NCBI GenBank assembly: GCA_964587515.1
Contig: CAZPMO010000011.1
Coordinates: forward strand, 1 to 50,009
Direction of reading: 5' to 3'
From: CAZPMO01 sp964587515
Lineage (GTDB): Bacteria > Pseudomonadota > Alphaproteobacteria > MPNO01
DNA length: 50,009 nt
In this document: positions 18,035 through 28,599 of the stretch, piece by piece
Numbering within the stretch: the stretch's first letter is position 1
Layout of the letters: each line of letters begins with the position of its first letter
Made by a program: the position numbers and the translations under genes
Notes under the pieces: generated by a model
Told to the model about the DNA's origin: nothing
Seen by the model: the letters and a program-made list of their open reading frames with translations, nothing else
The model's database searches: none

Positions 18035-19686
18035 GGGGCGGACCAGGAATTCGCGCGACCGCGCGCCTCGCCGCCTTCGGGCTTGTTGCCGCCCTCGCCG
18101 GCTGCTCCGTCGCCACCATCGACGTCGACGTCTACAAAGGCCCGCTCGCCGACCACGAGGACATCCAGGTTCAGCAAATGGCCTCCCTCGCCATCGCCGC
18201 CAAACCACCGCTGATTCGTCTGCGGGACGATCTGGAACTTAGCTATCTGCGAGAGAGGAAGAAGGACAAGGAGACGAGCGGCTGGTACAGGAGGAAGGTT
18301 CCGACAGGACGCCTTAAAGCGCTTGAAGGACTCAGGCAAAACTCCCGCTATCGTGAGGGATATGTCTGCAATCCCCTGGACGCCCCGTTTTTTGCCAGCC
18401 GGGAGGCGCATTTCGTCAACGCCGTTCTCTATCTCTACGACAACAAGAACGAGGCGAACCGAAATTGCGCAGACGAGGGCAGCGCGAATGCAAGGCATCT
18501 GTCGGAGGCGCTGAAGGCGGCTTATGCGCAGCGGGCGAGCATGGCGTTCCTGCGGCCGGCGTCGGCCTATCTGCGTTCGGTGCAGGCGGCGACCTCGCTG
18601 CAGGACAATTCGCTGGGATGGCGCAATATGCTGACCGGCACTTTCGGGCGGATTCTCGGCGACGACGATTCAGACAAGGAAGACCGCAAGACCATCGACG
18701 AAATCGACAAGCAGTTCTGGCAGAACGTCAACCGCGTCCAGGTCGCGGGCAGCGGCACCACCAACTACGTGTTGGCCAAGGACGATGTCGGCAACTGGTA
18801 TGTGAAGGGCTACGCCTCCGACACCACCGACATCACCAACTCGATGTTCAAGCTCGCGAAGTTCAATATCGGCGCGCAGCTCGGAAACAATTTGCTGCGG
18901 CCCAAGGGCGAGGGCGAGGCGGCGCGCCAGCCGTCCCAGATGGAGCGTGTGTCCGAGCGCTATACGACATCGTTCCGTGAGGCGACCACGACAATATACG
19001 GTGAGGTCCGCACGGAGATCAGCGATATTAATACCGCGGACAGCATATTGCAGCGGATCGGCGCTTCGATCGATGCGCTTCCAAAAGTTGGCGACACCGA
19101 CAAGAATGATCTCAAGATCGCGGTGAATTCGGTCCCAAGCGAATTTTCCGGTGTTCGGACGACGTTCGGCAAACCCTTTCCCACCGACAAGGGCAAGGCG
19201 GCGGAGGAGAGGGGGCGACGCATCGTCGATGCATTGCGCGCAATGCGCGCGTTCCGCGCGCGCGCGGTTTCAAACATTCCCGCAGAGGCGAAAATTCCGG
19301 AGGATGAGGCCAAGTCGGTCGTGGACGGCAAAAAGAATCTCGCGGAGGCCGAGGCGAAACTCAAGGCCGCGGAAAAACAACAGGCGGACATCAACAAGGA
19401 TGAACCGCTGCCCTCCACGGCCGAACGCGACCGCGCCAGGGACGACGTGACCGCGAAACGAGAGGAACGCGACAAAGCCCGGTTCTCGTTGGCCGACGCC
19501 GAGAGAAATCTCGCCAACGCCAAGCGTATTGAGCGATCCGCCATCCAGGTCGTGAACAGCGTCGTGCTCGATACGCTGGACCGGTACGTGGGCAAGCGGG
19601 TATCGGCGGTTACGTCCTATGATTCGTCGATCACGTTTATCGGCGATGCGCTGCGGCCCGAAAAGAAGGCGGAAGCAACGCCGTAG
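18031..19686 (+). CDS. Large coiled-coil lipoprotein, unknown function
   Basis: A 551-aa predicted lipoprotein. The N-terminal signal (ARLAAFGLVAALAGC) has a lipobox with Cys near residue 25 (LAGCSV). The mature protein starts with VATIDVDVYKGPLADHEDIQVQQM, then a mixed region with several Cys residues, and a long charged coiled coil around residues 430-500 (rich in Lys, Glu, Ala). The C-terminus (LDRYVGKRVSAVTSYDSSITFIGDAL) looks folded. It is probably periplasmic-facing, attached to the inner or outer membrane. It is coupled by ATGA overlap to the preceding lipoprotein gene. No known domain is recognised; a structural or envelope-associated role is inference. Confidence 0.75.
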   Translation: MRGGPGIRATARLAAFGLVAALAGCSVATIDVDVYKGPLADHEDIQVQQMASLAIAAKPPLIRLRDDLELSYLRERKKDKETSGWYRRKVPTGRLKALEGLRQNSRYREGYVCNPLDAPFFASREAHFVNAVLYLYDNKNEANRNCADEGSANARHLSEALKAAYAQRASMAFLRPASAYLRSVQAATSLQDNSLGWRNMLTGTFGRILGDDDSDKEDRKTIDEIDKQFWQNVNRVQVAGSGTTNYVLAKDDVGNWYVKGYASDTTDITNSMFKLAKFNIGAQLGNNLLRPKGEGEAARQPSQMERVSERYTTSFREATTTIYGEVRTEISDINTADSILQRIGASIDALPKVGDTDKNDLKIAVNSVPSEFSGVRTTFGKPFPTDKGKAAEERGRRIVDALRAMRAFRARAVSNIPAEAKIPEDEAKSVVDGKKNLAEAEAKLKAAEKQQADINKDEPLPSTAERDRARDDVTAKREERDKARFSLADAERNLANAKRIERSAIQVVNSVVLDTLDRYVGKRVSAVTSYDSSITFIGDALRPEKKAEATP

Positions 19687-19692
19687 CCGCGC

Positions 19693-20610
19693 CTAACGGA
19701 ACGGGTTCGGGAATAGGACCAGGCTGGTGGAGCCGCTTTTGGCGTCGTAGCCGAGGATCAGCGTGCGGCCATCCGGTGAGACGTCGAGCGCTTCCCAATT
19801 CTTGCCTTCCCGGAAGCGGCCCCATTCCTCTTCGAGTTTCACGGGTTTTCCCACGCGGGAACCATCGGGCCGAAAGCGCTGAAGCCAGGTGTGTGCGTAG
19901 GGCGGCCCGCCGCCCTTGCCGGTCGATCCCAGCAGAACGATCATCTCGTCGCCGTGCCAGGCGATGTCGGTCGCGTGGAACAGGCCAGTGGGCAGGCTCG
20001 GCGCGTCGAGCGTCACGGGCCTGGGAGGCGCCACGATTCCCGTGCCCGCGCGCCACTTGAAAAATCCGATCTTGGGCTTCGCGCTTGGCGTTTTCCGCTG
20101 CCGCGCGCGATCATCGGGCGCGCAGCTTCTCGGGCTTAAATAGCCTCCTTCCCAGAGGACCACGCCGTGCCATTCCCCGTCCCTGCGGCGCAGGCTCAAC
20201 CCTTCGAGCCCGCGCCCACAGATTTCGCGAAACGAATCGGGGAGCCGCGCTCGCGCGCCACCCTTGCCCGGTTCGGCGACCAGACGGTCGGTTTCGCCGA
20301 GCACCAGCCATAGCACTCTTCCATTCTCGTCGAGCGCCACGTCGAGCGATTCGAGGTCCTCGATGTCCGGCCTGATCTTCCACGCCCGACCGCTCGGCCA
20401 GATGCGGCCGTGCGATGCCGTTTCATCGCCGACCACCGCGTACCCGGCGCCACCGGGCAGCGCCGCCACGCCGCTGATCTCCAGCGGCCCGTGCGCGGTC
20501 ACCAGGGATAGCGGCGCGCTGGCGCACGCTGCTTGCGAGCCGGCGAGTGCGAGCGCGATCGCGGTGACGATCTGTGTTCCCCTGAAGGGGTGCTTGTAAC
20601 GGCTTGTCAT
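19693..20610 (-). CDS. Secreted esterase-like/phytase-like beta-propeller protein
   Basis: A 305-aa exported protein. The signal peptide (about residues 13-32, IVTAIALALAGSQAACA) is followed by repeated beta-strand blades such as ISGVAALPGGAGYAVVGDE, EDLESLDVALDENGRVLWLV and WEALDVSPDGRTLILGYD, resembling the esterase-like domain of phytase-type proteins. No catalytic residue set can be named. The ATG at 20610 is chosen because GGAGG lies 9 bases upstream; an 18-residue longer form lacks this. Its 3' end is only 6 bases from the convergent large lipoprotein gene, and its promoter region (20611-20878, 268 bases) is shared divergently with nuoA. Confidence 0.65.
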   Translation of the reverse strand: MTSRYKHPFRGTQIVTAIALALAGSQAACASAPLSLVTAHGPLEISGVAALPGGAGYAVVGDETASHGRIWPSGRAWKIRPDIEDLESLDVALDENGRVLWLVLGETDRLVAEPGKGGARARLPDSFREICGRGLEGLSLRRRDGEWHGVVLWEGGYLSPRSCAPDDRARQRKTPSAKPKIGFFKWRAGTGIVAPPRPVTLDAPSLPTGLFHATDIAWHGDEMIVLLGSTGKGGGPPYAHTWLQRFRPDGSRVGKPVKLEEEWGRFREGKNWEALDVSPDGRTLILGYDAKSGSTSLVLFPNPFR

Positions 20611-20783
20611 TCGCTGAGGCCTCCGTGCTGAGGGTAGTTGAAGGCTGGCGTTCCTCCGTCTCATATAGAATCATTGACGCGTCATTGTCACTTGCAACGG
20701 TGTAATTAATTAATTGCGCTAACCCGCGTTTGGTCGTGCGATCCGCCGTCCCGCCACGCGCTGCAAGTTTTGTCGCAATTCCT

Positions 20784-20812
20784 TTGAAATCGAAACACAT
20801 TGCCACTATATA
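20784..20812 (+). promoter_or_regulatory. Candidate promoter of the nuo operon
   Basis: TTGAAA (20784-20789) and TATATA (20807-20812) with a 17-bp spacer stand 67 bases before the nuoA start. It is the best -35/-10 pair in the divergent region; TTGACG at 20674 and an AT-rich TAATTAATTAAT run at 20703-20714 are further features of the same region and may serve the leftward gene or regulation. Confidence 0.5.
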
Positions 20813-20878
20813 TCGCGGCGAAATTGGTTGCTTGTAGCTGGTGGCGCGGCGTTCCTCGCCGCGCATAAGGGGCTATCG

Positions 20879-21244
20879 ATGGAAACGCTGCTCCTCGAAT
20901 ACCTCCCGATCTTCATCTTCATCGGGATCGCGATCGGAATCGCGGTCGCGGCGGTCGCGGCGTCCTATATTCTCGCGCGCCAGCTTCCGGATCCGGAAAA
21001 GGTCTCGGCCTATGAATGCGGGTTCGAGGCGTTCGACGACGCGCGCGGCCGCTTCGACGTTCGTTTTTATCTGGTGGCGATCCTGTTCATCATTTTCGAT
21101 CTGGAAATTGCCTTCCTTTTCCCGTGGGCCATTTCGCTGGGCGGAATCGGCTGGTTCGGATTTTGGTCGATGATGGCGTTCCTCGGCGTGCTCACGGTCG
21201 GCTTCGCATATGAATGGAAGAAGGGAGCGCTCGAATGGGAGTGA
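20879..21244 (+). CDS. nuoA: NADH-quinone oxidoreductase subunit A
   Basis: A 121-aa inner-membrane subunit of complex I with three membrane helices. The conserved loop YECGFEAFDDARGRFDVRFY follows helix 1, and it contains the family Cys and the acidic residues that line the quinone site. The ATG at 20879 follows AAGGGG; an extension in frame upstream has no family features. It is first in the fourteen-gene nuo operon. Its last ten bases overlap nuoB. Confidence 0.96.
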   Translation: METLLLEYLPIFIFIGIAIGIAVAAVAASYILARQLPDPEKVSAYECGFEAFDDARGRFDVRFYLVAILFIIFDLEIAFLFPWAISLGGIGWFGFWSMMAFLGVLTVGFAYEWKKGALEWE

Positions 21245-21756
21245 CCTCGGCGTCCCGCGACGCGGATCGGATTATCGGCGCGGTGGCGGACGAACTTTCC
21301 GACAAGGGGTTCGTGGTCGCCCAACTCGACAAGCTGGTGTCGTGGGCGCAATCGGGCTCGCTGTGGCCGATGACGTTCGGCCTCGCCTGCTGCGCGGTCG
21401 AGATGATGCATTCCGCGGCGAGCCGTTACGACCTCGACAGGTTCGGCACCGTCTTCCGCCCGAGCCCGCGCCAGTCCGACGTCATGATCGTGGCCGGCAC
21501 GCTGACCAACAAGATGGCGCCGGCGCTGCGCAAGGTCTACGACCAGATGGCCGAGCCGCGCTGGGTGATCTCGATGGGAAGCTGCGCCAATGGCGGCGGC
21601 TATTACCATTATTCCTATTCCGTGGTGCGCGGCTGCGACCGCATCGTGCCGGTCGATGTCTATGTGCCGGGCTGCCCACCGACGGCGGAAGCGCTGCTTT
21701 ACGGCGTGCTTCAGCTTCAGAAGAAGATCAGACGAACCAGCACTATCGCCCGCTAG
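21235..21756 (+). CDS. nuoB: NADH-quinone oxidoreductase subunit B
   Basis: A 173-aa peripheral-arm subunit that holds the terminal iron-sulfur cluster N2, which passes electrons to quinone. The four cluster ligands are Cys52 and Cys53 (the tandem pair in GLACCAVEMM), Cys117 (SMGSCANGG) and Cys147 (VPGCPPT). The start at 21235 is chosen because AGGGAG precedes it within nuoA and it gives the usual length; an ATG 21 bases upstream is possible. The overlap with nuoA suggests translational coupling. Confidence 0.96.
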   Translation: MGVTSASRDADRIIGAVADELSDKGFVVAQLDKLVSWAQSGSLWPMTFGLACCAVEMMHSAASRYDLDRFGTVFRPSPRQSDVMIVAGTLTNKMAPALRKVYDQMAEPRWVISMGSCANGGGYYHYSYSVVRGCDRIVPVDVYVPGCPPTAEALLYGVLQLQKKIRRTSTIAR

Positions 21757-21789
21757 CAAGTAACGGACCCGATTGAATTCCAGACAGGT

Positions 21790-22413
21790 ATGAACGAGGC
21801 GCTTATCGAACTCGGCGAATACATCACTGGCGCGCAGCCGCGCGAGGTGGTGGAAACCCGCGTCGAGCATGACGAGTTGATCGTGATCGCGAACCGCGAG
21901 ACGATCGCGCGGACGCTGACATTTTTGCGCGACGACGCCAACTGCCTGTTCAAGGTGCTGGTCGATCTGTGCGGTGTCGATTACCCCGATCGCGATCAGC
22001 GCTTCGAGGTGGTCTACAACCTCCTGAGCCTGCGCCACAATCAGCGCGTCCGGGTAAAGATTTCGACCGACGAGGCGACGCCCGCGCCGACCGCGATCGA
22101 GGTCTTTTCCGCCGCCGGGTGGTTCGAGCGCGAGGCCTGGGATCTTTACGGCATCATGTTCGCCGACAACCCGGACCTCAGACGAATCCTGACCGATTAC
22201 GGCTTCGAGGGTCACCCGCTGCGCAAGGATTTCCCGCTGACCGGCCATGTCGAGGTGCGTTACGACGAGGAACAGAAGCGGGTCGTCTATGAACCCGTGC
22301 AGCTCGCCCAGGACTTCCGCAGCTTCGATTTCATGAGCCCCTGGGAAGGCGCCCAATACATTCTGCCCGGCGACGAGAAGGCCGACGGCGAGAGCGGAAA
22401 AGGCGAGGGCTGA
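21790..22413 (+). CDS. nuoC: NADH-quinone oxidoreductase subunit C
   Basis: A 207-aa peripheral subunit, homologous to the 30-kDa subunit. The signature EREAWDLYGIMFADNPDLRRILTDYGFEGHPLRKDFPL is present in parts (ERE.WD..G near residue 115 and GHPLRKDFPLTG near 141-152). It is separate from nuoD, unlike the fused NuoCD of enterobacteria. The C-terminal tail is charged. The stop overlaps the nuoD ATG by one base. Confidence 0.95.
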   Translation: MNEALIELGEYITGAQPREVVETRVEHDELIVIANRETIARTLTFLRDDANCLFKVLVDLCGVDYPDRDQRFEVVYNLLSLRHNQRVRVKISTDEATPAPTAIEVFSAAGWFEREAWDLYGIMFADNPDLRRILTDYGFEGHPLRKDFPLTGHVEVRYDEEQKRVVYEPVQLAQDFRSFDFMSPWEGAQYILPGDEKADGESGKGEG

Positions 22414-23591
22414 TGGCCGGGACCGAAATCAAGAACCTGACCATGAATTTCGGGCCGCAGCACCCGGCGGCGCATGGTGTATTGCGGCTGGTGGTCGAGA
22501 TGGACGGCGAGGTAATCGAGCGCGCCGACCCGCATATCGGGCTGTTGCATCGCGGTACCGAAAAGCTGATCGAGCACAAGACCTATCTCCAGTCGGTGCC
22601 CTATTTCGACCGTCTCGATTATGTCGCGCCCATGAGCCAGGAACACGCCTTCGCGCTGGCCGTGGAAAAGCTTCTGGGCATCGAGGCGCCGCCGCGCGCC
22701 CAATATATCCGCATCATGTTCGCCGAGATATCTCGCCTCCTCAATCACATCCTGAATATCTCGACCTTCGCCCTCGATGTCGGCGCCATGACGCCCTTTC
22801 TCTGGGGGTTCGAAGAACGCGAGAAGATGATGGAGTTTTATGAACGCGTTTCAGGATCGCGCCTGCACGCCGCCTATTTCCGGCCGGGCGGCGTGAACCG
22901 CGATCTGCCGCTGGGCCTGGCCGACGATATCTCGGCGTTCTGCGATCAGTACACGCGTTTCATCGACGACGTCGAGGGGCTGCTGACGGAGAACCGCATC
23001 TTCAAGCAGCGGTCGGTCGATATCGGGGTGGTTTCCGCCGACGATGCCTGCGACTGGGGTTTTTCGGGGCCGATGTTGCGGGGCAGCGGTCTGGCCTGGG
23101 ACCTCCGAAAGGCGCAGCCCTACGATTCATACGAAAAAATGGATTTCGACATCCCGGTGGGCAAGAACGGCGATTGTTACGACCGTTACCTGGTCCGCGT
23201 CGAGGAAATGCGCCAGAGCCTGCGCATCATCAAGCAGAGCCTGAACGAGATGCCCGGCGGCCCGGTCAAGGTCGATGACCACAAGGTCGCGCCGCCGACG
23301 CGGGCCGAGATGAAGCGCTCGATGGAGGCCCTGATCCACCACTTCAAGCTCTATACCGAGGGCTATCACGTGCCGGCCGGCGAAACCTATACGGCTGTCG
23401 AGGCGCCCAAGGGCGAGTTCGGCGTCTATCTGGTCGCCGACGGCGGCAACAAGCCCTATCGCTGCAAGATCCGCGCGCCCGGCTTTGCTTTCCTGCAGGC
23501 GGCGGAATTCATGTCCAAGGGACACATGCTGGCCGATCTGGTGGCGATCGTCGGGTCGATGGACGTGGTGTTCGGAGAGATCGACCGATGA
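22413..23591 (+). CDS. nuoD: NADH-quinone oxidoreductase subunit D
   Basis: A 392-aa 49-kDa-type subunit that forms the quinone pocket with NuoB. The N-terminus has NFGPQHPAAHGVLRL with the conserved His residues and the HIGLLHRGTEKL helix near residue 42. RPGGV and the C-terminal DPVFGEIDR-like end (VVFGEIDR) are typical. The ATG overlaps the nuoC stop and the end overlaps nuoE by ATGA, so the genes are tightly coupled. Confidence 0.96.
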   Translation: MAGTEIKNLTMNFGPQHPAAHGVLRLVVEMDGEVIERADPHIGLLHRGTEKLIEHKTYLQSVPYFDRLDYVAPMSQEHAFALAVEKLLGIEAPPRAQYIRIMFAEISRLLNHILNISTFALDVGAMTPFLWGFEEREKMMEFYERVSGSRLHAAYFRPGGVNRDLPLGLADDISAFCDQYTRFIDDVEGLLTENRIFKQRSVDIGVVSADDACDWGFSGPMLRGSGLAWDLRKAQPYDSYEKMDFDIPVGKNGDCYDRYLVRVEEMRQSLRIIKQSLNEMPGGPVKVDDHKVAPPTRAEMKRSMEALIHHFKLYTEGYHVPAGETYTAVEAPKGEFGVYLVADGGNKPYRCKIRAPGFAFLQAAEFMSKGHMLADLVAIVGSMDVVFGEIDR

Positions 23592-24193
23592 GTGAGCGCG
23601 CGCAGCCCGAAACCTTCGAATTCACGTCGGAAAACAGCGACAAGATCGCCAACTTCATCAGGCGCTATCCCGACGGCAAACAGGCGAGCGCGATACTGGC
23701 GGTGCTTGATCTCGCCCAGCGTCAGGGCGGCGGCTGGTTGTCGCGGGCGGCGATGGACTGCGTCGCCGAGACCCTGGGCATGGCGCCGATTCGGGTCTAC
23801 GAGGTCGCGTCGTTCTACGAGATGTATAATCTCGATCCGGTCGGTGAACATATGGTTCGGGTCTGCACCACGACGCCGTGTCAGCTTCGCGGCGCGTCCG
23901 ACATTCTGGATGCGTGCAAGGAAGAGATCGGCGCCGGCGTTGGAGAAACCTCGGCGGACGGCAAGTTCACGCTGAAGGAGTTCGAATGCCTGGGGGCCTG
24001 CGTCAACGCGCCGATCGTGTGGATAGACGACGATTACTACGAGGATCTCGACGCCGATACGGTCCGCTCCATCCTGAAGCGTTTCCGCGAAGGCGAGAGC
24101 GCCGCGCCCGGCTCGCAGCAGGGCCGTCAGACCTCGGCGCCCGCGCCCGGACCGACCACCCTGACCGACACGGCCGGCGCCGGCGGAGAATGA
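23588..24193 (+). CDS. nuoE: NADH-quinone oxidoreductase subunit E
   Basis: A 201-aa thioredoxin-like subunit carrying the [2Fe-2S] cluster N1a. Ligands are Cys93 and Cys98 (RVCTTTPCQL) and Cys134 and Cys138 (ECLGACVN). The N-terminal helical bundle and the motif VYEVASFYEMYN are present. The last ~30 residues (QGRQTSAPAPGPTTLTD) are a Pro/Thr-rich extension, common in alphaproteobacterial NuoE. The start overlaps the nuoD stop. Confidence 0.95.
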   Translation: MSERAQPETFEFTSENSDKIANFIRRYPDGKQASAILAVLDLAQRQGGGWLSRAAMDCVAETLGMAPIRVYEVASFYEMYNLDPVGEHMVRVCTTTPCQLRGASDILDACKEEIGAGVGETSADGKFTLKEFECLGACVNAPIVWIDDDYYEDLDADTVRSILKRFREGESAAPGSQQGRQTSAPAPGPTTLTDTAGAGGE

Positions 24194-24194
24194 C

Positions 24195-25481
<1,287 letters not shown>

Positions 25482-25507
25482 AGTGGATAACCGGGTAACC
25501 CTGCATC

Positions 25508-27571
25508 ATGGCAAAGTTGACGATTGACGGTGTTGAAATCGAGGTCGAGGACGGTATTTCCGTCCTTCAGGCCTGCGAGGAAGCCGGCAAGGAAATCCCG
25601 CGCTTCTGTTATCACGAGCGCCTGTCGGTCGCCGGCAATTGCCGCATGTGCCTGGTCGAGATGGAGAAATCGCCCAAACCCATCGCATCGTGCGCGATGC
25701 CGGTCGGCGAAGGCATGGTGATCCACACCAACACCGAGCAGGTCCGCAAGGCGCGCCAAGGGGTGATGGAGTTCCTGTTGATCAACCATCCGCTCGATTG
25801 CCCGATTTGCGATCAAGGCGGCGAATGCGATCTCCAGGACCAGGCGATGGCCTACGGCTTCGACCGGTCGCGCTATGCGGAAAACAAGCGCGCCGTGAAG
25901 GACAAGGATTTCGGGCCGCTGGTCGGGACCAATATGACCCGCTGCATCCATTGTACGCGCTGTATCCGCTTCACCACCGAGGTCGCCGGTGTCGAGGAAC
26001 TTGGCGCGACCGGGCGCGGCGAACACATGGAAGTCGGCACCTTTATCGAGAAGGCGCTGTCATCGGAGCTTTCCGGCAACATCATCGATCTCTGTCCGGT
26101 CGGCGCGCTGACGTCCAAACCCTATGCGTTCAACGCGCGCCCGTGGGAACTGACCCGGACCGAGTCGGTCGATGTGATGGATGCGATCGGCAGCAATATC
26201 CGCGTCGAGTCCCGAGGCGGTCAGGTGCTGCGCGTCCTGCCGGTGCTGAACGAGGACATCAACGAGGAGTGGATATCCGACAAGACCCGTTTCGCGTGCG
26301 ACGGGCTGACGCGACAGCGTCTCGACAAGCCATATGTGCGCCGTGGCGGCCGGCTCCAGCCCGCGACCTGGACCGAGGCCTTCGCCGCGATCTCGGAACG
26401 CGTGGCCGCTACCGCCGGCGATCGCACCGCCGCCATCGCGGGCGATCTCGCCGATGTTGAGGCTATGTGCGCGCTGGCCGATTTGATGGCGGCGCTGGGC
26501 TCGCCGCATCTCGATTGCCGCCAGGACGGGGCGCGTCTGAATACGTCGAGCCGCGCCGGTTATCTGTTCAATTCCTCCATCGCCGGCATCGAGGATGCCG
26601 ACGCCTGTCTGCTGATCGGCTGCGATCCGCGCCGCGAGGCGCCGATCCTGAACGCCCGGCTGCGCAAACGGCATCTGATGGGTGGTTTCCGGGTCGGCCT
26701 GGTCGGGGCGACCGCGGATTTGACCTACCCGGCGGCGCATCTCGGCGCCGGGCCTCAGACGCTGCGCGAAATCGCCGACGGCAATCATAATTTTTCGGCG
26801 ACGTTGCAGGGTGCCCAGCGACCGATGTTGATCCTCGGACAGGGCGCGCTGGCGCGCGATGACGGCGATGCGGTGCTGGCCACGGCGCGCGCCATCGCCG
26901 AGCGTTACGGCATGATCGGCGAGGGCTGGAACGGATTCAATGTTCTGCACTGCGCCGCCGCGCGGGTCGGCGGCCTCGATCTGGGATTCGTTCCGGGCGA
27001 GGGCGGGCGGGATGTCGCGGGCATTCTCGACGGCGCATCGTCCGGCGAGATCGAAATCGTCTATCTGCTGGGCGCCGATGAAATCGACATGGCGCGGCTT
27101 GGCAAGGCGTTCGTGATTTATCAGGGCCATCACGGCGACTCCGGCGCGCACCGCGCCGATGTGGTGCTGCCCGGCGCCGCCTATACCGAAAAAGACGCCA
27201 CCTACGTCAACACCGAAGGACGCGTGCAAAGCACGAGGCTCGCGAATTTCCCGCCGGGCGACGCGCGCGAGGACTGGACGATCCTGCGGGCGCTATCCGA
27301 CGCGCTGGGCCACAAGCTGCCCTACGACACCATCGGCCAGTTGCGCGGACGCATGGTCGAGATCAACCCGATCTTCGCCGGGTATGGCACCGTCGAGCGC
27401 GCGGCGTGGGGGGATTTCGGCGCCGCCGGAGACCTGGACGCGTCACCGTTCGCGCCTGCCGTCGAAAATTTCTACATGACCGATCCCATCAGCCGGGCCT
27501 CGCCGACAATGGCCGAGTGCACGCAAGCCTTCGGTCCGGCGGACGCCGGCAGGACGGGCACCGATGATTAA
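25508..27571 (+). CDS. nuoG: NADH-quinone oxidoreductase subunit G
   Basis: A 687-aa subunit of the molybdopterin-oxidoreductase superfamily that carries three iron-sulfur clusters. Visible ligands are Cys34, Cys45, Cys48 and Cys62 for [2Fe-2S] N1b; His94, Cys98, Cys101 and Cys107 for N5; and Cys146, Cys149, Cys152 and Cys196 for N4. The fourth, N7-type site seen in some long NuoG proteins is not evident. The long C-terminal half is structural. The end overlaps nuoH by eight bases. Confidence 0.96.
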   Translation: MAKLTIDGVEIEVEDGISVLQACEEAGKEIPRFCYHERLSVAGNCRMCLVEMEKSPKPIASCAMPVGEGMVIHTNTEQVRKARQGVMEFLLINHPLDCPICDQGGECDLQDQAMAYGFDRSRYAENKRAVKDKDFGPLVGTNMTRCIHCTRCIRFTTEVAGVEELGATGRGEHMEVGTFIEKALSSELSGNIIDLCPVGALTSKPYAFNARPWELTRTESVDVMDAIGSNIRVESRGGQVLRVLPVLNEDINEEWISDKTRFACDGLTRQRLDKPYVRRGGRLQPATWTEAFAAISERVAATAGDRTAAIAGDLADVEAMCALADLMAALGSPHLDCRQDGARLNTSSRAGYLFNSSIAGIEDADACLLIGCDPRREAPILNARLRKRHLMGGFRVGLVGATADLTYPAAHLGAGPQTLREIADGNHNFSATLQGAQRPMLILGQGALARDDGDAVLATARAIAERYGMIGEGWNGFNVLHCAAARVGGLDLGFVPGEGGRDVAGILDGASSGEIEIVYLLGADEIDMARLGKAFVIYQGHHGDSGAHRADVVLPGAAYTEKDATYVNTEGRVQSTRLANFPPGDAREDWTILRALSDALGHKLPYDTIGQLRGRMVEINPIFAGYGTVERAAWGDFGAAGDLDASPFAPAVENFYMTDPISRASPTMAECTQAFGPADAGRTGTDD

Positions 27572-28574
27572 TTTCTGGGACGGATATGCATGGCCGACGA
27601 TCATCATCGTCGCGCAGATCGTCGCCATCGTGGTGCCGCTGCTGGGCGCGGTCGCTTACCTGACGTTCGCCGAACGCAAGGTCATCGCCGCGATGCAGCT
27701 GCGCAAGGGACCCAACGTGGTGGGGCCGTTCGGGCTGTTCCAGCCGGTCGCCGACGGTATGAAGCTGATGTTCAAGGAGACCATCATCCCGAGCGGCGCC
27801 AACCGGGTGGTCTTCGTCATCGCGCCGATGCTGACATTCATCCTCAGCCTGATCGCCTGGGCGGTGATTCCGTTCGACGTGGGCTGGGTGCTCGCCGACA
27901 TCAATGTGGGAATACTTTATCTGTTCGCGATTTCCTCGCTGGGTGTCTACGGCATCATCATGGCGGGCTGGGCGAGCAATTCGAAATACGCGTTCCTGGG
28001 CGCGCTGCGCTCGGCGGCTCAGATGGTGTCCTACGAAGTCGCGATCGGCTTCGTGATCATCACCGTGCTGCTGGTGGTCGGATCGCTCAACCTCACCGAG
28101 ATCGTGCTGGCCCAGGAAGGGCTGTGGTTCTGCGTGCCGCTGCTGCCGATGTTCGTGATCTTCTTCATCTCCGCGCTGGCCGAGACCAACCGCTCGCCGT
28201 TCGACCTGCCCGAAGCCGAGGCCGAACTGGTGTCGGGCTACAATGTCGAATATTCGGCGATGACTTTCGCGCTGTTCTTCCTCGGCGAATACGCGAACAT
28301 GATCCTGATGTGCGGCATGACCACGGTCCTGTTCCTCGGCGGCTGGCTGCCGTTGTTCGATGTCGCGCCGTTCAACTGGATCCCGGGGCCGATCTGGTTC
28401 GTCGGCAAGATCGCGGTCTGCCTGTTCGTATTCCTGTGGGTGCGGGCGACCTTCCCGCGCTACCGCTACGACCAGCTCATGCGGCTCGGCTGGAAGGTGT
28501 TCCTGCCGTTCTCGCTGCTCTGGGTGGTGGTGACCGCCGGTGTCTTGATGGCAACGGGATGGGTGCCGCGATGA
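27564..28574 (+). CDS. nuoH: NADH-quinone oxidoreductase subunit H
   Basis: A 336-aa membrane subunit (ND1 type) with about eight helices that joins the quinone pocket to the proton pathway. Family motifs AERKVIAAMQLRKGPNVVGP (near residues 30-49) and ETNRSPFDLPEAEAELVSG (near 206-224) are intact. The ATG lies inside the last codons of nuoG, so translation is coupled. Confidence 0.96.
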   Translation: MINFWDGYAWPTIIIVAQIVAIVVPLLGAVAYLTFAERKVIAAMQLRKGPNVVGPFGLFQPVADGMKLMFKETIIPSGANRVVFVIAPMLTFILSLIAWAVIPFDVGWVLADINVGILYLFAISSLGVYGIIMAGWASNSKYAFLGALRSAAQMVSYEVAIGFVIITVLLVVGSLNLTEIVLAQEGLWFCVPLLPMFVIFFISALAETNRSPFDLPEAEAELVSGYNVEYSAMTFALFFLGEYANMILMCGMTTVLFLGGWLPLFDVAPFNWIPGPIWFVGKIAVCLFVFLWVRATFPRYRYDQLMRLGWKVFLPFSLLWVVVTAGVLMATGWVPR

Positions 28575-28599
28575 GCCGGGTTCGGAAGAAGGGACGACT

